From Lactarius indigo (taxonomy: Eukaryota; Basidiomycota; Agaricomycetes; Russulales; Russulaceae): a DNA stretch of 64,000 bases. Under the pieces are notes generated by a model that was given only the letters and a program-made list of their open reading frames with translations, was not told the origin of the DNA and made no database searches. Shown piece after piece: positions 34,031 to 44,579 of this stretch. Every line of letters begins with the position of its first letter. Position 1 is the first letter of the stretch. Position numbers and translations under genes: made by a program. Location: NCBI GenBank assembly GCA_025766275.1, contig JAFKAC010000118.1, forward strand, positions 62,001 to 126,000, given 5' to 3'.

Positions 34031-34652
34031 TGTTGATAAGTGACCCTTGCGCACTTAGCGGCTCATACGGACCAGACTTGCAGCATGGACTGCTTTAGAT
34101 TAGATTAATTGGACTTGTAGATTACTTACATTTGATCTGTACAATCTAGCGCTGATCATTGCGTCATGTATGACATCATGTACTATGACATCATGTAGAA
34201 CACTCCGGACGCTTCATTGTACTCAGTCCTTTGTTCTTCCTTTAGTTCCTATCTTTATTGTGATGTCATTATGATATCATCTTTGTCTGGACTCTCTTTG
34301 TTCTAGTCGCCTTGTTCTCTTTTCATACACTCCTTTTGTCCTGTATGTAGAACAACGCTCCTTGTATTCTGTGACTCTACGTTACCACTCTTGTACTAGT
34401 GTCACACCTCTGTACAGTATAAGTAGTAGTGCTTGTACGCTCCTGGTCCACATCAGTTCTCTCACTGCTGTGTGCCAGGTATGTTCTCCTCCTACTGTAA
34501 TACTATTATCAGTTCTCTCACTGCTGTGTGCCAGACTATCATCTTGCTTTACTTGCTGACACCTTCCTAGTGCTGCTTCTCAGTCACCCAGCTATATCTC
34601 ACCACAGTAACTTTGTCCCACTGTGAGTATAGTTCTATGTGTCTGTTCATCA
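34031..34652 (+). repeat. Copia-2 5' LTR (622 bp)
   Basis: It begins TGTTGATAAG and ends TGTTCATCA. A TATA-like AGTATAAGTAG lies near 34418. Two copies of TCAGTTCTCTCACTGCTG sit downstream; the first is followed by the donor-like GTATGT at 34479 and the second ends in CAG at 34534, a possible 56-bp intron. Confidence 0.92.
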
Positions 34653-34664
34653 GGTTATGGGCCC
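34653..34664 (+). other. Copia-2 primer-binding site
   Basis: GGTTATGGGCCC directly after the LTR is identical to Copia-1 and complementary to the anticodon arm of initiator tRNA-Met. The leader 34665-35435 follows and is nearly identical to that of Copia-1. Confidence 0.78.
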
Positions 34665-35435
34665 TGGTGCCGTAGCCACTCCACTTGGCTGGTCACTGTC
34701 TTCCTAGGAGGACACACCAGGCTAAGGTCTGTCTGGGGCCTTACCAGCCTTGCCCAAGGCAGAGAGCAGTGGGGCGCCACTTGTCTCTGCTGAGGAACCT
34801 CCTGTGTATGTACTGCCCAGTAGTCCTACTTTCACCCCTACTGTTTTCCTAGGCCCCTGCGCTATGCGCAAGGAGACTGGGTCTGGTAGCCCCTTAACTT
34901 CAAAATATCCAGGCGTGCATGGCCCACTGGGCTGTGTATTGTGGAGCTTAGCGCCAGCTGTCTCTGGTGCTCCACACTGGGCGCAGGATCTCCTCACCAT
35001 GGGAGTGTAAAACCTGGTTCAGGCTCTGGGGGGTGTTCACCATTATGGTGTTCTGCAACCAGATACCTGCCTTGTAGCGGCAATGGGAAAGGATTCAGTA
35101 AAGCCACTTGTGGCGATGAGGCAACCAACAGGCCGAGGAGGCTGAGGTAGACAGCCTTGGGCTCTGAAAGCATTCCCTTCACCTTCCCCCTGACGCAAAC
35201 CATTTGAGCTGTGTCTTAGACACATCCTGGCTGGCAGCTAGCTCATGGTATGGCAAAGGGACTCTCCAACCTGGGCCTAGCCCTTGTATCACTGGCATAC
35301 TATCAGGAGGCAGGACGCGTTAGCGTTCTGGCCTTACAGAATCACAGACAGGAGTGGTATCCCCATCTATCTTTGTCTTGCAAACTATGAAGCACTATCG
35401 CTGACTGCTCCTCGGCGATAGATTAAATCATCCCA

Positions 35436-38400
35436 ATGTCTTCTCGCGCACCATCTCCCCACTGGCGCTGCTGCCTGGTGCTACTGCTACTGCGGGGGGC
35501 TCCACGCTTCCCCCCACTGGGTCCACACCCTCTGCACGCATCTCTGCTGCCTATGGCGCAACGTTCGGCATGCCCTCTGGCATTCGCCTTGAACAGTTCG
35601 ACGGCACTCACTGGAATGAGTGGTCTGGGACGATTGAAGCCATCCTCACGCTGCACGAAGCAGAGGATGTGTTCACCCTCCACCATGGACCAGTTGATGT
35701 CCCTCAAGACGAATGGGACTCAGTACAACGTCGGGCGAAGGCGTACCTCCGCCTTTACCTCAAACCTGACGTCTACTCCCTCGTTGCCGACAATGCCGCC
35801 TATCCCACCTTCAAAGCCAAGTGGGACAAGCTCAGAGATGTATACGCTGGTGCTTCGGGCAGCACCACCATCTTCAACTTGTGGATCCAGCTAACACAAG
35901 CCCGCCTCGACGACTCCGCACCCATGGCCACTCAGTTGGCCAAGCTCAATGAGCTGCGGGTTGCCCTTTCCAACGCACAGATGGGTGTCACTGACACTCA
36001 ATTCTGTCTCATTCTCCTCCACGCACTGCCGCCCTCTTATGAGGTGTTGGCCTCTACCATCCTCGCCAGTGGGGCCCCTTCTGGACTTAAGCACGCTGAA
36101 TCATAGCGCGCATAGTGTCGGAAGAAGCTCGCCGCGCTGGGCCCTCTGGCTCCTCCCTCAACAAGGTGGCCCCCGTCAAGTCGACGGGCAAGAAGGGCAA
36201 GAAGGACCACTCTGGTCTAACTTGCCACTACTGCAACAAAAAGGGCCATATCAAGCCTGACTGCAGGAAGAGGAAGAAGGATGAGGCTGACGCAAAGGAG
36301 AAGGAGAAAGCAGGCAACAAGGCTGCCAATAGTCATGTCCTAGTACCTACCACCGCCTCCATTACAGAGGTTGTAGAGCCCAAGATAGATTGGGCCTCTG
36401 AATCAATTGGTGTTGCCTTGTATGCTGCCTCGCGTGTGCGTTGGATGATGGACAGTGGTGCCACTCACCACATCACCCCACATCGGTCTGACTTCAAGGA
36501 CTACACCCCAACTAAAGGCACTGTACGCCTGGGTGATAAGTCCACCATAGACCAAGTGGGTGTCGGGTCTGTCGTCTTTACAACGAGCCAGGGTATCTCT
36601 ATCACCCTCAGCAATGTGCTACACCTACCACAGGTGAAGACGCGCTTCTTGTCGACGCGCGCCCTAGCACAAAAGGGTGCTGAGATTGCCTTTGACAGTG
36701 GCTCATTTAAAATATCTGTCAACCAAAAGTGTGTGGCCAAAGGCTACCTTGAGGACAACCTGTACTGGTTGGACGCAGCCAGCGTCGGCCTCAATGCCCA
36801 CACAAAATCAAGTGCTGCCACACTTGATATCTGGCATCAACGCATGGGACACATCTCCTCTGCGGCGCTGAAGGCGCATGGTCCCTCTGCCACTACTGGC
36901 ATGGACATAGATAGCTCTACCACGGCCCACACAGTCTGCCGTGGGTGCGAGATGGGCAAGTCCACTCGCCAACCCTTTTCTGCGTCCTCCAACAAAAGGA
37001 CAACTCGTCAATTTGAGATTGTGCACAGTGACCTCGCCGGTCCTATGCAGACTCAGTCCCTGCAAGGTTCGACGTACACAGCCACCTTCATAGACGACCA
37101 CACTAAATTCACTGTGGTCCACTTTCTTAAGTCGAAGGATCAGTTTGCCTAAGTCGCTGCAGATGTATTTGGCCTGGGGTGAAACCCAAGTCTGGCCATA
37201 AACTTGTGCGCTCTGCACTCTGACCGTGGTGGCGAGTACATGTCGAGTGTCACGCAGGACATTCTTAAGCAGAAGGGATAGAGCATCACCTCACGATGCC
37301 GGGTTCACCACAGTCTAACGGAAAGCCGAGCGGTTTAACCGCACCATTATGGATAAGGCAATGTCCATGCTTCCACACAGCTGGCATGTCTAAAGGCTTC
37401 TGGGAGCATGCAGTGTGCGCAGCTGTGCACATCTATAACCGCTCTCCAGTCCGTGGGCTTAATGGCGCACTCCTTATGAGCTCTGGCACTCTGGCAAAGT
37501 ACCCTGATGTCTCACATCTACGCGTCTTTGGATGCAAGGGGTACATGCACGTACCCGCTGATAAGCGTCGCAAATTAGATGCGAAGGCCATTGAGGTCAC
37601 GCTTATCGGGTTTGAGCCCGAATCTAAGGGCTATAAGCTCTGGGACCGCTCAACCCGCTCCGTCCGAGTGTCCAGGGATGTGACATTCGACGAGAGTAGC
37701 TTCCCGTCCCTTCAGGGTGTTGAGACACACCCCACACCTTCACCACCAGTCGTGCCTAGCACAACAGTGACTGCCGTGCCTCACCCGCCGGTGTTACCAC
37801 CAATGCGAGCCCCCTCCCCTGCACACTCCAGTAGTAGTGAGGAGGAGGATGTTGAAAAGCTCTTAGACCCCCACAAGTCCAACCACGCCCCACCACTCCA
37901 CCACCTGCTCTGCCAGCTCTGCCCACCACACCTAAACGTGAGCAGACCACTCCCACTTCACCCCCGCCGCGTCCTAGTGCAACGCGCATTATGCGCCATG
38001 TCCCTCCTCCCTCACCAGAAATGCCTGGGGGATTTGAGGATCGTGCACAGCGTAGTCAGCTGTTGCGCGAAATGGACAATGCACCAAGGCGCAGTGCTCG
38101 TGTCCCTGTGCCTAATCCGCGTTACTTCAATGCGGACAATGCGGCATGGCGCGGCAGGCGTCTGGGGTATGCGGAGTTATTGGCTGCTGCCTTTGTGGGC
38201 TGAGACCCTGCAATCTTATGCAGAGGCCATGCGGTCTGCAGCTGCAGATGAGTGGACTAAGGCGTGTCAGTATGAAATGGACGCCCTAGCTAAAAATGGG
38301 ACTTGGGAGTTAGTGGATCTCCCGCCTAATCGCAAGGCAGTAAAATCCAAATGGGTCTTTAAGCTCAAAGCGGATGGCCGCTACAGAGCTCGCTTGGTGG

Positions 38401-39735
38401 CTAAGGGATTCACGCAGATCCCTGGCGTAGATTTTGATGAAACCTTCTCTCCCGTCGCACGATTTGAGTCGCTACGTTTACTTCTGGCGTTGGCCGCGCT
38501 GGAGGACTGGCACATCCATCAGATGGATGTTAAGTCTGCTTTTCTCAATGGCGTGCTTGACGAGGAGATTTACATGGAGCAGCCACAAGGTTTCACTGTC
38601 ACTGGCTCTGAGACGAAGGTGTGTCGCCTGGTTAAGGCGATCTATGGTCTCAAACAGGCCTCCCGCGCATGGAACTTGCAATTCCATGGAGTGCTCACTG
38701 CACTCGGCTTTAAGCGGACGTTTGCTGATGCTGGCATATATGTGATGCCTCAACGGGAGGGGTATGATCCACTCTTCGTTATTGTCTACGTTGATCGACA
38801 TCACTATACTGGGTCCCTCGCTTGAGTGGTATCAAGCGTTTGAAGTCAGACTTTGTCTGAACGCTATGAGATGACAGGATCTCGGGGAGATAGAGTCTTA
38901 TCTTGGTATGCGCATTGTGCGTGACCGCTCCCTTAGACGCATCGAAATAGATCAGTCTGGCTACATCAAGGATGTCCTTGAACGCTTTGGCATGTCTGAT
39001 GCCACACCACACAACACACCCTTGCCCGCTGGTGCTGACGAGCACCTGGTTAAATATACGTCGCAGGCAACTGCCCCAGATATCTCTCACTACCAATCTC
39101 TTATTGGGAGTCTGCTTTATGTGCAGATTGGCACTAGGCCAGATATCTCTTTCGCTGTGTCACGTTTGGCGCAGTACGCAGCGAATCCCTCACCACAACA
39201 TCTGCGACTTGCGCAGTATGTCCTGTCCTACTAGTGGGAACTATGGATATGCGTATTGTCTATGATGGCGCAAATGGCGATGGCCTTCATGGCTACACTG
39301 ACTTCCAGTCTGGCTGATCAGACTGATGACCGCCACTCCACCTCTGGTTATGTGTTCTTACTAGCTAACGGTGCAATAAGCTGGTCTTCGCGCAAGCAAA
39401 AGACTGTTGCCCAAAACACAACGGAAGCGGAATACATGGCCATGACCGACGCAGGCTAACAGGCTGCGTGGTATCAGAGCTTCCTCATGGAACTCAGGGT
39501 ACGAGGTCGACGACCCCATCCCACTTCATGGTGACAATAAGGGTGCCATTGACTTGGCCTTGAACCCTGTCACTGGGAGACGGTCTAAGCACATTGCCAT
39601 ACGGCATCATGTCATTCGGGAGTACATCGAAAAAGGGGACCATCACCCTCATTAGAACTCCTACTGTAGATATGGTTGCGGATGGCTTCACAAAGTCACT
39701 ACCGCGTGTCCTGCTGCAGAAGCACAACGAATGAC
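35436..39735 (+). pseudogene. Copia-2 Gag-Pol, broken by multiple single-base indels
   Basis: The same domains as Copia-1 are present in order: Gag (35570-36100), CHYCNKKGHIKPDC (about 36220-36262), protease MMDSGATHH (about 36445), integrase (HSDLAG about 37023, HSDRGGEY about 37218, SPQSNGK about 37305), reverse transcriptase KSKWVFKLKADG (about 38345) and RNase H (39310-39460). Frame changes occur at about 36104, 37150, 37200, 37275, 38204, 38800 (inside the YVDD motif), 38865, 39230, 39455, 39495, 39635 and 39733. Between them the protein is almost identical to Copia-1. The first 45 residues are divergent. The pattern of single-base indels with few substitutions looks like sequencing error as much as mutational decay. 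Confidence 0.9.
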
Positions 39736-39765
39736 ATGGGACTTGTGTGTACTTAGATTGTAGAT

Positions 39766-39775
39766 CACGGGGAGA
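39766..39775 (+). other. Copia-2 polypurine tract
   Basis: CACGGGGAGA directly precedes the first, truncated 3' LTR start at 39776. It is the same as in Copia-1. Confidence 0.75.
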
Positions 39776-39869
39776 TGTTGATAAGTGACCCTTGCGCACT
39801 TAGCGGCTCGTATGGACCGGACTTGCAGCATGGACTGCTTTAGATTAGATTAATGACCCACCTCCTGAG
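39776..39869 (+). repeat. Truncated LTR start plus copied transposase flank
   Basis: Positions 39776-39853 are the first 78 bases of a Copia LTR (ending TTAGATTAGATTAA). Positions 39854-39869 are TGACCCACCTCCTGAG, identical to the KDZ transposase sequence just left of the insertion (34015-34030). A full LTR then starts at 39870. Retrotransposition alone cannot produce this arrangement. Confidence 0.9.
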
Positions 39870-40487
39870 TGTTGATAAGTGACCCTTGCGCACTTAGCGG
39901 CTCGTACGAACCGGACTTGCAGCATGGACTGCTTTAGATTAGATTAATTGGACTTGTAGATTACTTACATTTGATCTGTACAATCTAGCGCTGATCATTG
40001 CGTCATGTATGACATCATGTACCATGACATCATGTAGAACACTCCAGACGCTTCATTGTACTCAGTCCTTTGTTCTCCTTTAGTTCCTATCTTTATTGTG
40101 ATGTCATTATGATATCATCTTTGTCTGGACTCTCTTTGTTCTAGTCGCCTTGTTCTCTTTTCATACACTCCTTTTGTCCTGTATGTAGAACAACGCTCCT
40201 TGTATTCTGTGACTCTACGTTACCACTCTTGTACTAGTGTCACACCTCTGTACAGTATAAGTAGTAGTGCTTGTACGCTCCTGGTCCACATCAGTTCTCT
40301 CACTGCTGTGTGCCAGGTATGTTCTCCTCCACTGTAATACTATTATCAGTTCTCTCACTGCTGTGTGCCAGACTATCATCTTGCTTTACTTGCTTGACAC
40401 CTCCTGTGCTGCTTCTCAGTCACCCTCTATATCTCACCACAGTACTTTGTCCCACTGTGAGTATAGTTCCTATGTGTCTGTTCATCA
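39870..40487 (+). repeat. Copia-2 3' LTR (618 bp)
   Basis: TGTTGATAAG to TGTTCATCA, followed by CTGAG (40488-40492). It differs from 34031-34652 by several substitutions and small indels. By structure it could equally be a solo LTR from a second allele (see the findings). Confidence 0.88.
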
Positions 40488-40531
40488 CTGAGTTTGCCAA
40501 GGTCCTACTACAGCCAAAAACGAGTAGATAA

Positions 40532-41018
40532 AATTATTCAAATACATACAGTAATCTCAACTAGTCGTTGGTAGTCATTGGGGGTTAAAATATTGGCAGC
40601 ATCTAATGGCAAGTTGGGCTTGTTTCTATCTACTAAAAGGGAAGCCATGTAGACAGTGGAATCGCTGCTGATGACGTTGTATTGGCCAATAGCTGGCAGG
40701 GAACTGGCAAACAACATCCTCACATGGGCCCACAGAACCCATCGTGTTGACCCAAAGTTGTTAGGAGAGCTGCCAAGTGTAGGCCGATGGGTTGAGCTGC
40801 CGAGCCAACACCTCATATGGGCCTATAGTCTCTGTCTATGGTCACCCATTGGCCCATAGAACCCATTGCGCTGGTCCAAAGTTGTCGGGAGAGCTGCCGA
40901 GCATGGTCCCAGGATCACGTGTATGATTTGGCAGCGTAACCCTACCTTAGATTATTAGGACTCATAGGCAGCTTCCAAAGGCAATATCACACTCCATTCA
41001 CGTTACACACTACATACT
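40532..41018. other. Intergenic region with a diverged tandem duplication
   Basis: I see no secure gene. Two related segments of about 60 bp (40725-40785 and 40848-40910) share GGCCCA, AGAACCCAT, CCAAAGTTGT and GGAGAGCTGCC. They resemble isolated units of the subterminal arrays (GGGCCCA plus CTGCCGA). A minus-strand open stretch at 40538-40816 contains ISSDSTVYMASLLVDRNKPN but has no recognisable domain. Confidence 0.5.
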
Positions 41019-41711
41019 ATGTCAGCTGAAACAGGCACCTCTATATTAGATGCTGTGCTCACCTGCATTGGCGAGAGAATATCCTCTATCTTGCTCAACT
41101 CTGCCGATAAAGATGAAAAAGTATATCACCAGCTTACACAATGAAGTGGCAAGCATTAATTTTCCATCTAAAACAAGTGGAACACATTCTGATCAGAATT
41201 TGGATTTAGCTTGCTGCCGTATGGGTCACTGGCCTTTTATCGTCTAGCGGCAGCCCCCCTCATGTGCCAGAGGCAGTCAGGATTGCCTTTCACCATTTTT
41301 CGGACATCAGGAACCCGGCATCCTATGCAGCACATGATGCGGACCAGAGGCTGAAATGCAAGATTGAGGCATTAGCCATTCCACGATTTAAACTTACGGA
41401 GTGGTGGAAAATTGGAGAAGGGGTGACTATGAAAGAACCATTTGATGTCCGCGATGAGTTAGTAGCAGAGTTGTTGCGTTCTCTAGAGATGGTATGCACC
41501 CTGCTTCATTTACAAGTCCTCAAAGTAACTGGAACTGCAGCAGGAAGCTAGCTCAAGTCTTCGCACTAGGGTAACAGAGGGGTTCAAACAAGCTCAGCAG
41601 CTGTCCAAGAATATCGAGAGCTGCCGCGATTCCATTTATCACATGTTCGATGATACTTATCGCAGTTTTGAGGCAGAGGCTATTCGTTTGGAGAATGAAA
41701 ACTCTGGTTGA
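41019..41711 (+). CDS. KDZ cargo: small hypothetical protein with coiled-coil tail
   Basis: I do not recognise this gene. It starts MSAETGTSILDAVLTCIGER and exon 1 ends KDEKVYHQLTQ; after a putative intron the frame continues PEAVRIAFHHFSDIRNPASY, KCKIEALAIPRFKLTEWWKI and VRDELVAELLRSLE. After a further intron (about 41490-41542) it ends with TRVTEGFKQAQQLSKNIE and FEAEAIRLENENSG. The tail is predicted helical. The first exon loosely resembles those of the genes at 22101 and 42902 (short helical stretch, then a DEKV-type end), which may be paralogues. Intron boundaries are tentative. Confidence 0.45.
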
Positions 41712-41745
41712 TGATTACTGTAGTTCTACACATCACAGAATATGA

Positions 41746-42257
41746 TTACAGCTGCCGATCCTCCCCAATGAAGGCGTCTGCCATAACCATCTCATTGTCC
41801 AAATCACGCAGAAGTTCCTCCAATAGTTCGATCTTCTCTGATTGCTTATCTTTCAGGAGGTTAGCTCGATCTCTGGCAATTGAAAGCCATCACGGAGAGA
41901 CACCCTTTGGAGGATCCTGGATTGTTTTAGCTGATGTCAATCAGATGACACTTGAGTTACCTTGTCAATGAGCTTTCCAATCACAGGTTGTAAGAGTGTC
42001 ACACTTTTCGGGACCTCGCTGAAACCTTGGCATCTGCTGTTGGGCCGGAGGGTCCCACCATTCCTTGCTGGTGTTGACCCACATCAGACTCCATTCCATT
42101 GAGGAGTTTGACCCCATTCCAGAATGCAGATCGCATCTATAGGCATCGGCTCAGTGTTCTAGTAAAGCATTAGTTTTGATACACACACCGCCTCCTTGAA
42201 GCTGTTCTCCTCTGACTCATAGACACCTTGTTTCATCTCTGAGGACTTCCCCTGCAT
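41746..42257 (-). CDS. KDZ cargo: small coiled-coil protein, tentative
   Basis: It starts MQGKSSEMKQGVYESEENSF at 42257, with likely introns near 42150-42188 and 41920-41963. The final part reads ARDRANLLKDKQSEKIELLE and ELLRDLDNEMVMADAFIGED, a heptad-like helix, and stops at 41746. It converges with the gene at 41019. The middle exon shows frame problems, so it may be decayed. Confidence 0.35.
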
Positions 42258-42901
42258 GGTTGATAGATTGTTGATCGGATATCAGCAGATGTCCCTCACA
42301 GTATGACGTCATAAGCACTTATGTACACATGCGGATCTATGAATCTGAAACAAGTTGCATGGGGTGGCAACAATCTATATCCCCTTCTAATTAGTTGGAA
42401 CAGGCCAAAAGCAAGAGAACTCTGCCGGGTTAGACATGAGAGCTGCCAGGATAGACACATGAGCTGCCGAGCTGGATACAAGAGCTGCCGGGTTAGACAC
42501 GGGCATAGGCCAGCCATATGTTTGTGTTTTGACTGCTGGCTGAACAAATTAAGCCCACGAAAGCAGCACGCATAACACCCAATAATCTTTCCTGAAACAT
42601 CTTCTGAAATGTGCCTGTGTGGGTCAATGGAATCCATGTGTGAGCTCCCAACAAACTTGCGGCAGCCCCAACAATATGCCGGCAAGTGAAGCGCTTGCCT
42701 GGCCCATATAGTACACCCACACACACTGCCGATGAAACTACAATCCCCTAATAGGATGTTTCACAATATATCTATCTGCATAGTTGATAATTATAGATGG
42801 ACATACCCAGGCCACGCTCCTACTGTTTCCTCCTATATCTACTCCCGACACCTCTTGCCTTTGATCCATAAGACCATTGACACCACCCTTCCTCTGTGAC
42901 C
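42258..42901. other. Intergenic region with short GCTGCCG repeats
   Basis: No gene seen. Near 42413-42505 four units of about 20-22 bp with GAGCTGCCGGGTTAGACA-like sequence stand in a row. The remainder is unremarkable. Confidence 0.5.
42413..42505 (+). repeat. Four-unit GCTGCCG microrepeat
   Basis: The units read, with changes, CTGCCGGGTTAGACATGA, CTGCCAGGATAGACACAT, CTGCCGAGCTGGATACAA and CTGCCGGGTTAGACACGG. They share the CTGCCG core of the element-wide motif. Confidence 0.75.
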
Positions 42902-44532
42902 ATGTCAACTTCCAATCTCAGTCTAACCCAGGACAAACAAACTCTTCACCACTATGCAGCTATGCTCGAGAAGGAACTAGAAGCCTATCATGCATGCATA
43001 CCCAGAGATGAAAAGGTGTGGAGGAAGAAATTCAGAACGCACTTGGTATTCTAGTCTTCCTACAATCCACTTCTATAAGCTGAGCTGAGGTCTATGCAGA
43101 AGACTTCAGTGGACTATTATTTCGGTGCCAATAGAAGAGGCTCTGTACCTCCCCGCATTCACCCACTGTTGTTAAGCCTCATGGAAGTGATCAGAGAGGG
43201 TGGAACCTCCGTGAAAACTAAGTTCAGTCTCAGTGAAGGATCCAAGGATTTTGATGAGCAACTATTATACTTCACCAACGGATCTCCCACCACTGAATAC
43301 TACATTTACCAGGCCAAAATGGTGTGGACCCTCTCTCTGACATTCATGTCCTGTCGACTGACATCGGCAGCTTCTTGTCAAGAATGCATGGACAGTTTTG
43401 GCGTCAGTAGGCGGGCATGATGATAAATATGCCATCGGCAGCTTCCAGTCCAGCTCCTATAGCACCTGAGCATCAAGAAAACTCAGCAGGTGGAAACATA
43501 ATAACTACCTCAGCGGCAGCTTCTGGTCTAGAACCTATGGCATCTGAACCTCAAGAGCCCTCGGCAGAGATAGGCAATCCAAGAGCCCCTATTCCCAGGA
43601 GGAAGAAGGATTCGTATGCGTCTGGTAGTGGTGTTCGCAGTGAGTCCTGAATTTTGTCATGCAGATGTGTTGAGGAATAAAATTGCCAAAGAAATTGTTA
43701 CCAGATCGGCAGCAAAAAGGAGTGCTGCCGATGACACTGGTGAAGCAGCTATCAGCACTACATACAAGACTAGGAGGCGTGCAGGAGTTAATAATCCGAG
43801 TGCAGCTAGGCCAAATATCAAAGGTAGGTGTGAACGGGATAAGAGGACAAGCTCAAGAAAGGGCAAGCCTCTACACCCAGAAGAGGACCCTGACAACAAC
43901 TGGGAGGATGAAGCTCAACCTCTCAATAAACCAATGGAGGGAACCAATGAGGAGGCATCGCCAGGTGCATTAGGTCTAGCTTCCATTGGTTCTATGCTCA
44001 TCACATTTACCGGCAGCTAAAGAAATTGTTACCAGATCGGCAGCGAAAGGAGTGTTGCCGATGATATGGTGAAGCAGCTATCAGCACTACATACAAGACC
44101 TAGGAGGCATGCAGGAAATAATAATCCAAATGCAGCTAGGCCAAATATCAAAGGTAAGGGGAAACAGGATATGAAGACAAGCTCAAGGAAGGGCAAGCCT
44201 CTACACCCAGAAGAGGACCTTGACAACAACCGGGAGGTCGAAGCTCAACCTCTCAATAAACCAATGGAGGGAACCAATTGAGGAGGCATCGCCAGGTGCA
44301 TTGGGTCTAGTTTCCATTGGTTCTATGCTCACCACATTGATCAGCAGCTGAGGGCGAAGATAACAATAATATAGTTAAACAGCTCGAACGGGAGGTCCAG
44401 AGTCTAAAGGTCAGATGTGACTGGCAAGAGAAAACAATTAAGGATCTGAAATCCAGATGCGATAGCCATGAGAAGGTCCTTGAGTCACTTCGGCAGCAAA
44501 TGTGGGTCTCCATGAGAGAGGGAAGAGCCTGA
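42902..44532 (+). CDS. KDZ cargo: basic protein with duplicated exon and coiled-coil end
   Basis: I do not recognise this gene. It starts MSTSNLSLTQDKQTLHHYAA; exon 1 ends RDEKVWRKKFRTHL at a GTATTC...ATAAG intron. Then come SMQKTSVDYYFGANRRGSVP, IHPLLLSLMEVIREGG and FDEQLLYFTNGSPTTEYYIY. A Ser/Ala/Pro-rich exon with PRRKKDSYASGSG follows. The next exon, AKEIVTRSAAKRSAADDTGE with RTSSRKGKPLHPEEDPDNN, occurs twice (43688-44018 and 44019-44345, about 331 bp apart). The end is a helix, EDNNNIVKQLEREVQSLK and HEKVLESLRQQMWVSMREG. The second exon copy shifts frame (TGA near 44279), so the gene may be damaged or may splice one copy only. Confidence 0.5.
43688..44345 (+). repeat. Tandem exon duplication, 331-bp period
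   Basis: AAAGAAATTGTTACCAGATC starts each copy at 43688 and 44019. The copies share exon and following intron sequence to about 44345 and differ by scattered substitutions and a few single-base indels. Confidence 0.85.
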
Positions 44533-44579
44533 ATACTACATATTTTGGGGAGAACTATGATCTCATGCCATAGCTACAC

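Larger units (their letters stand above)
34031..40487 (+). mobile_element. Copia-2: Ty1/copia element with a chimeric 3' end
   Basis: It has LTRs at 34031-34652 (622 bp) and 39870-40487 (618 bp) and is flanked by CTGAG at 34026-34030 and 40488-40492. The internal region is close to Copia-1, but the LTRs belong to a clearly different subfamily. The polyprotein is broken by many single-base indels. Before the final LTR there is an extra 78-bp LTR start followed by 16 bases of transposase sequence (39776-39869). It is inserted near the 3' end of the KDZ transposase. Confidence 0.93.
30301..40531 (+). pseudogene. KDZ transposase, frameshifted and split by Copia-2
   Basis: The start is MAPKGIKASKVFQRKSKAK. 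A cysteine-rich block (30700-30815) follows, CQSCMSAPFEWRCTECF then LCKECCRKSHQ, the CxC2-type zinc module of KDZ proteins. After it come GLFPATFRNPKTAFTFRVL, TTPSQFFSRLRRLTNDEFP, CALCAQPGINLP, VDGNF-type DGNFQAEHM (predicted catalytic Asp of the RNase H fold), GIGATACIHGAFVPDSVVDF, YDVMCQWSVH and ETLWAPLNEITRSTRGMSTS. The family motif around HIHGHQD is shifted out of frame by a single missing base near 32258-32261, and a TGA at 32906-32908 follows. The C-terminal part (33002-34030) has IALGHKSYLF, RGQRNKSLPWFWTMD and YWVHWLRAKAQKMRWIEE. Copia-2 (34031-40487, duplication CTGAG) cuts it; the last 12 codons resume at 40493 and end at 40531. Introns are about 50 bp. Confidence 0.85.
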
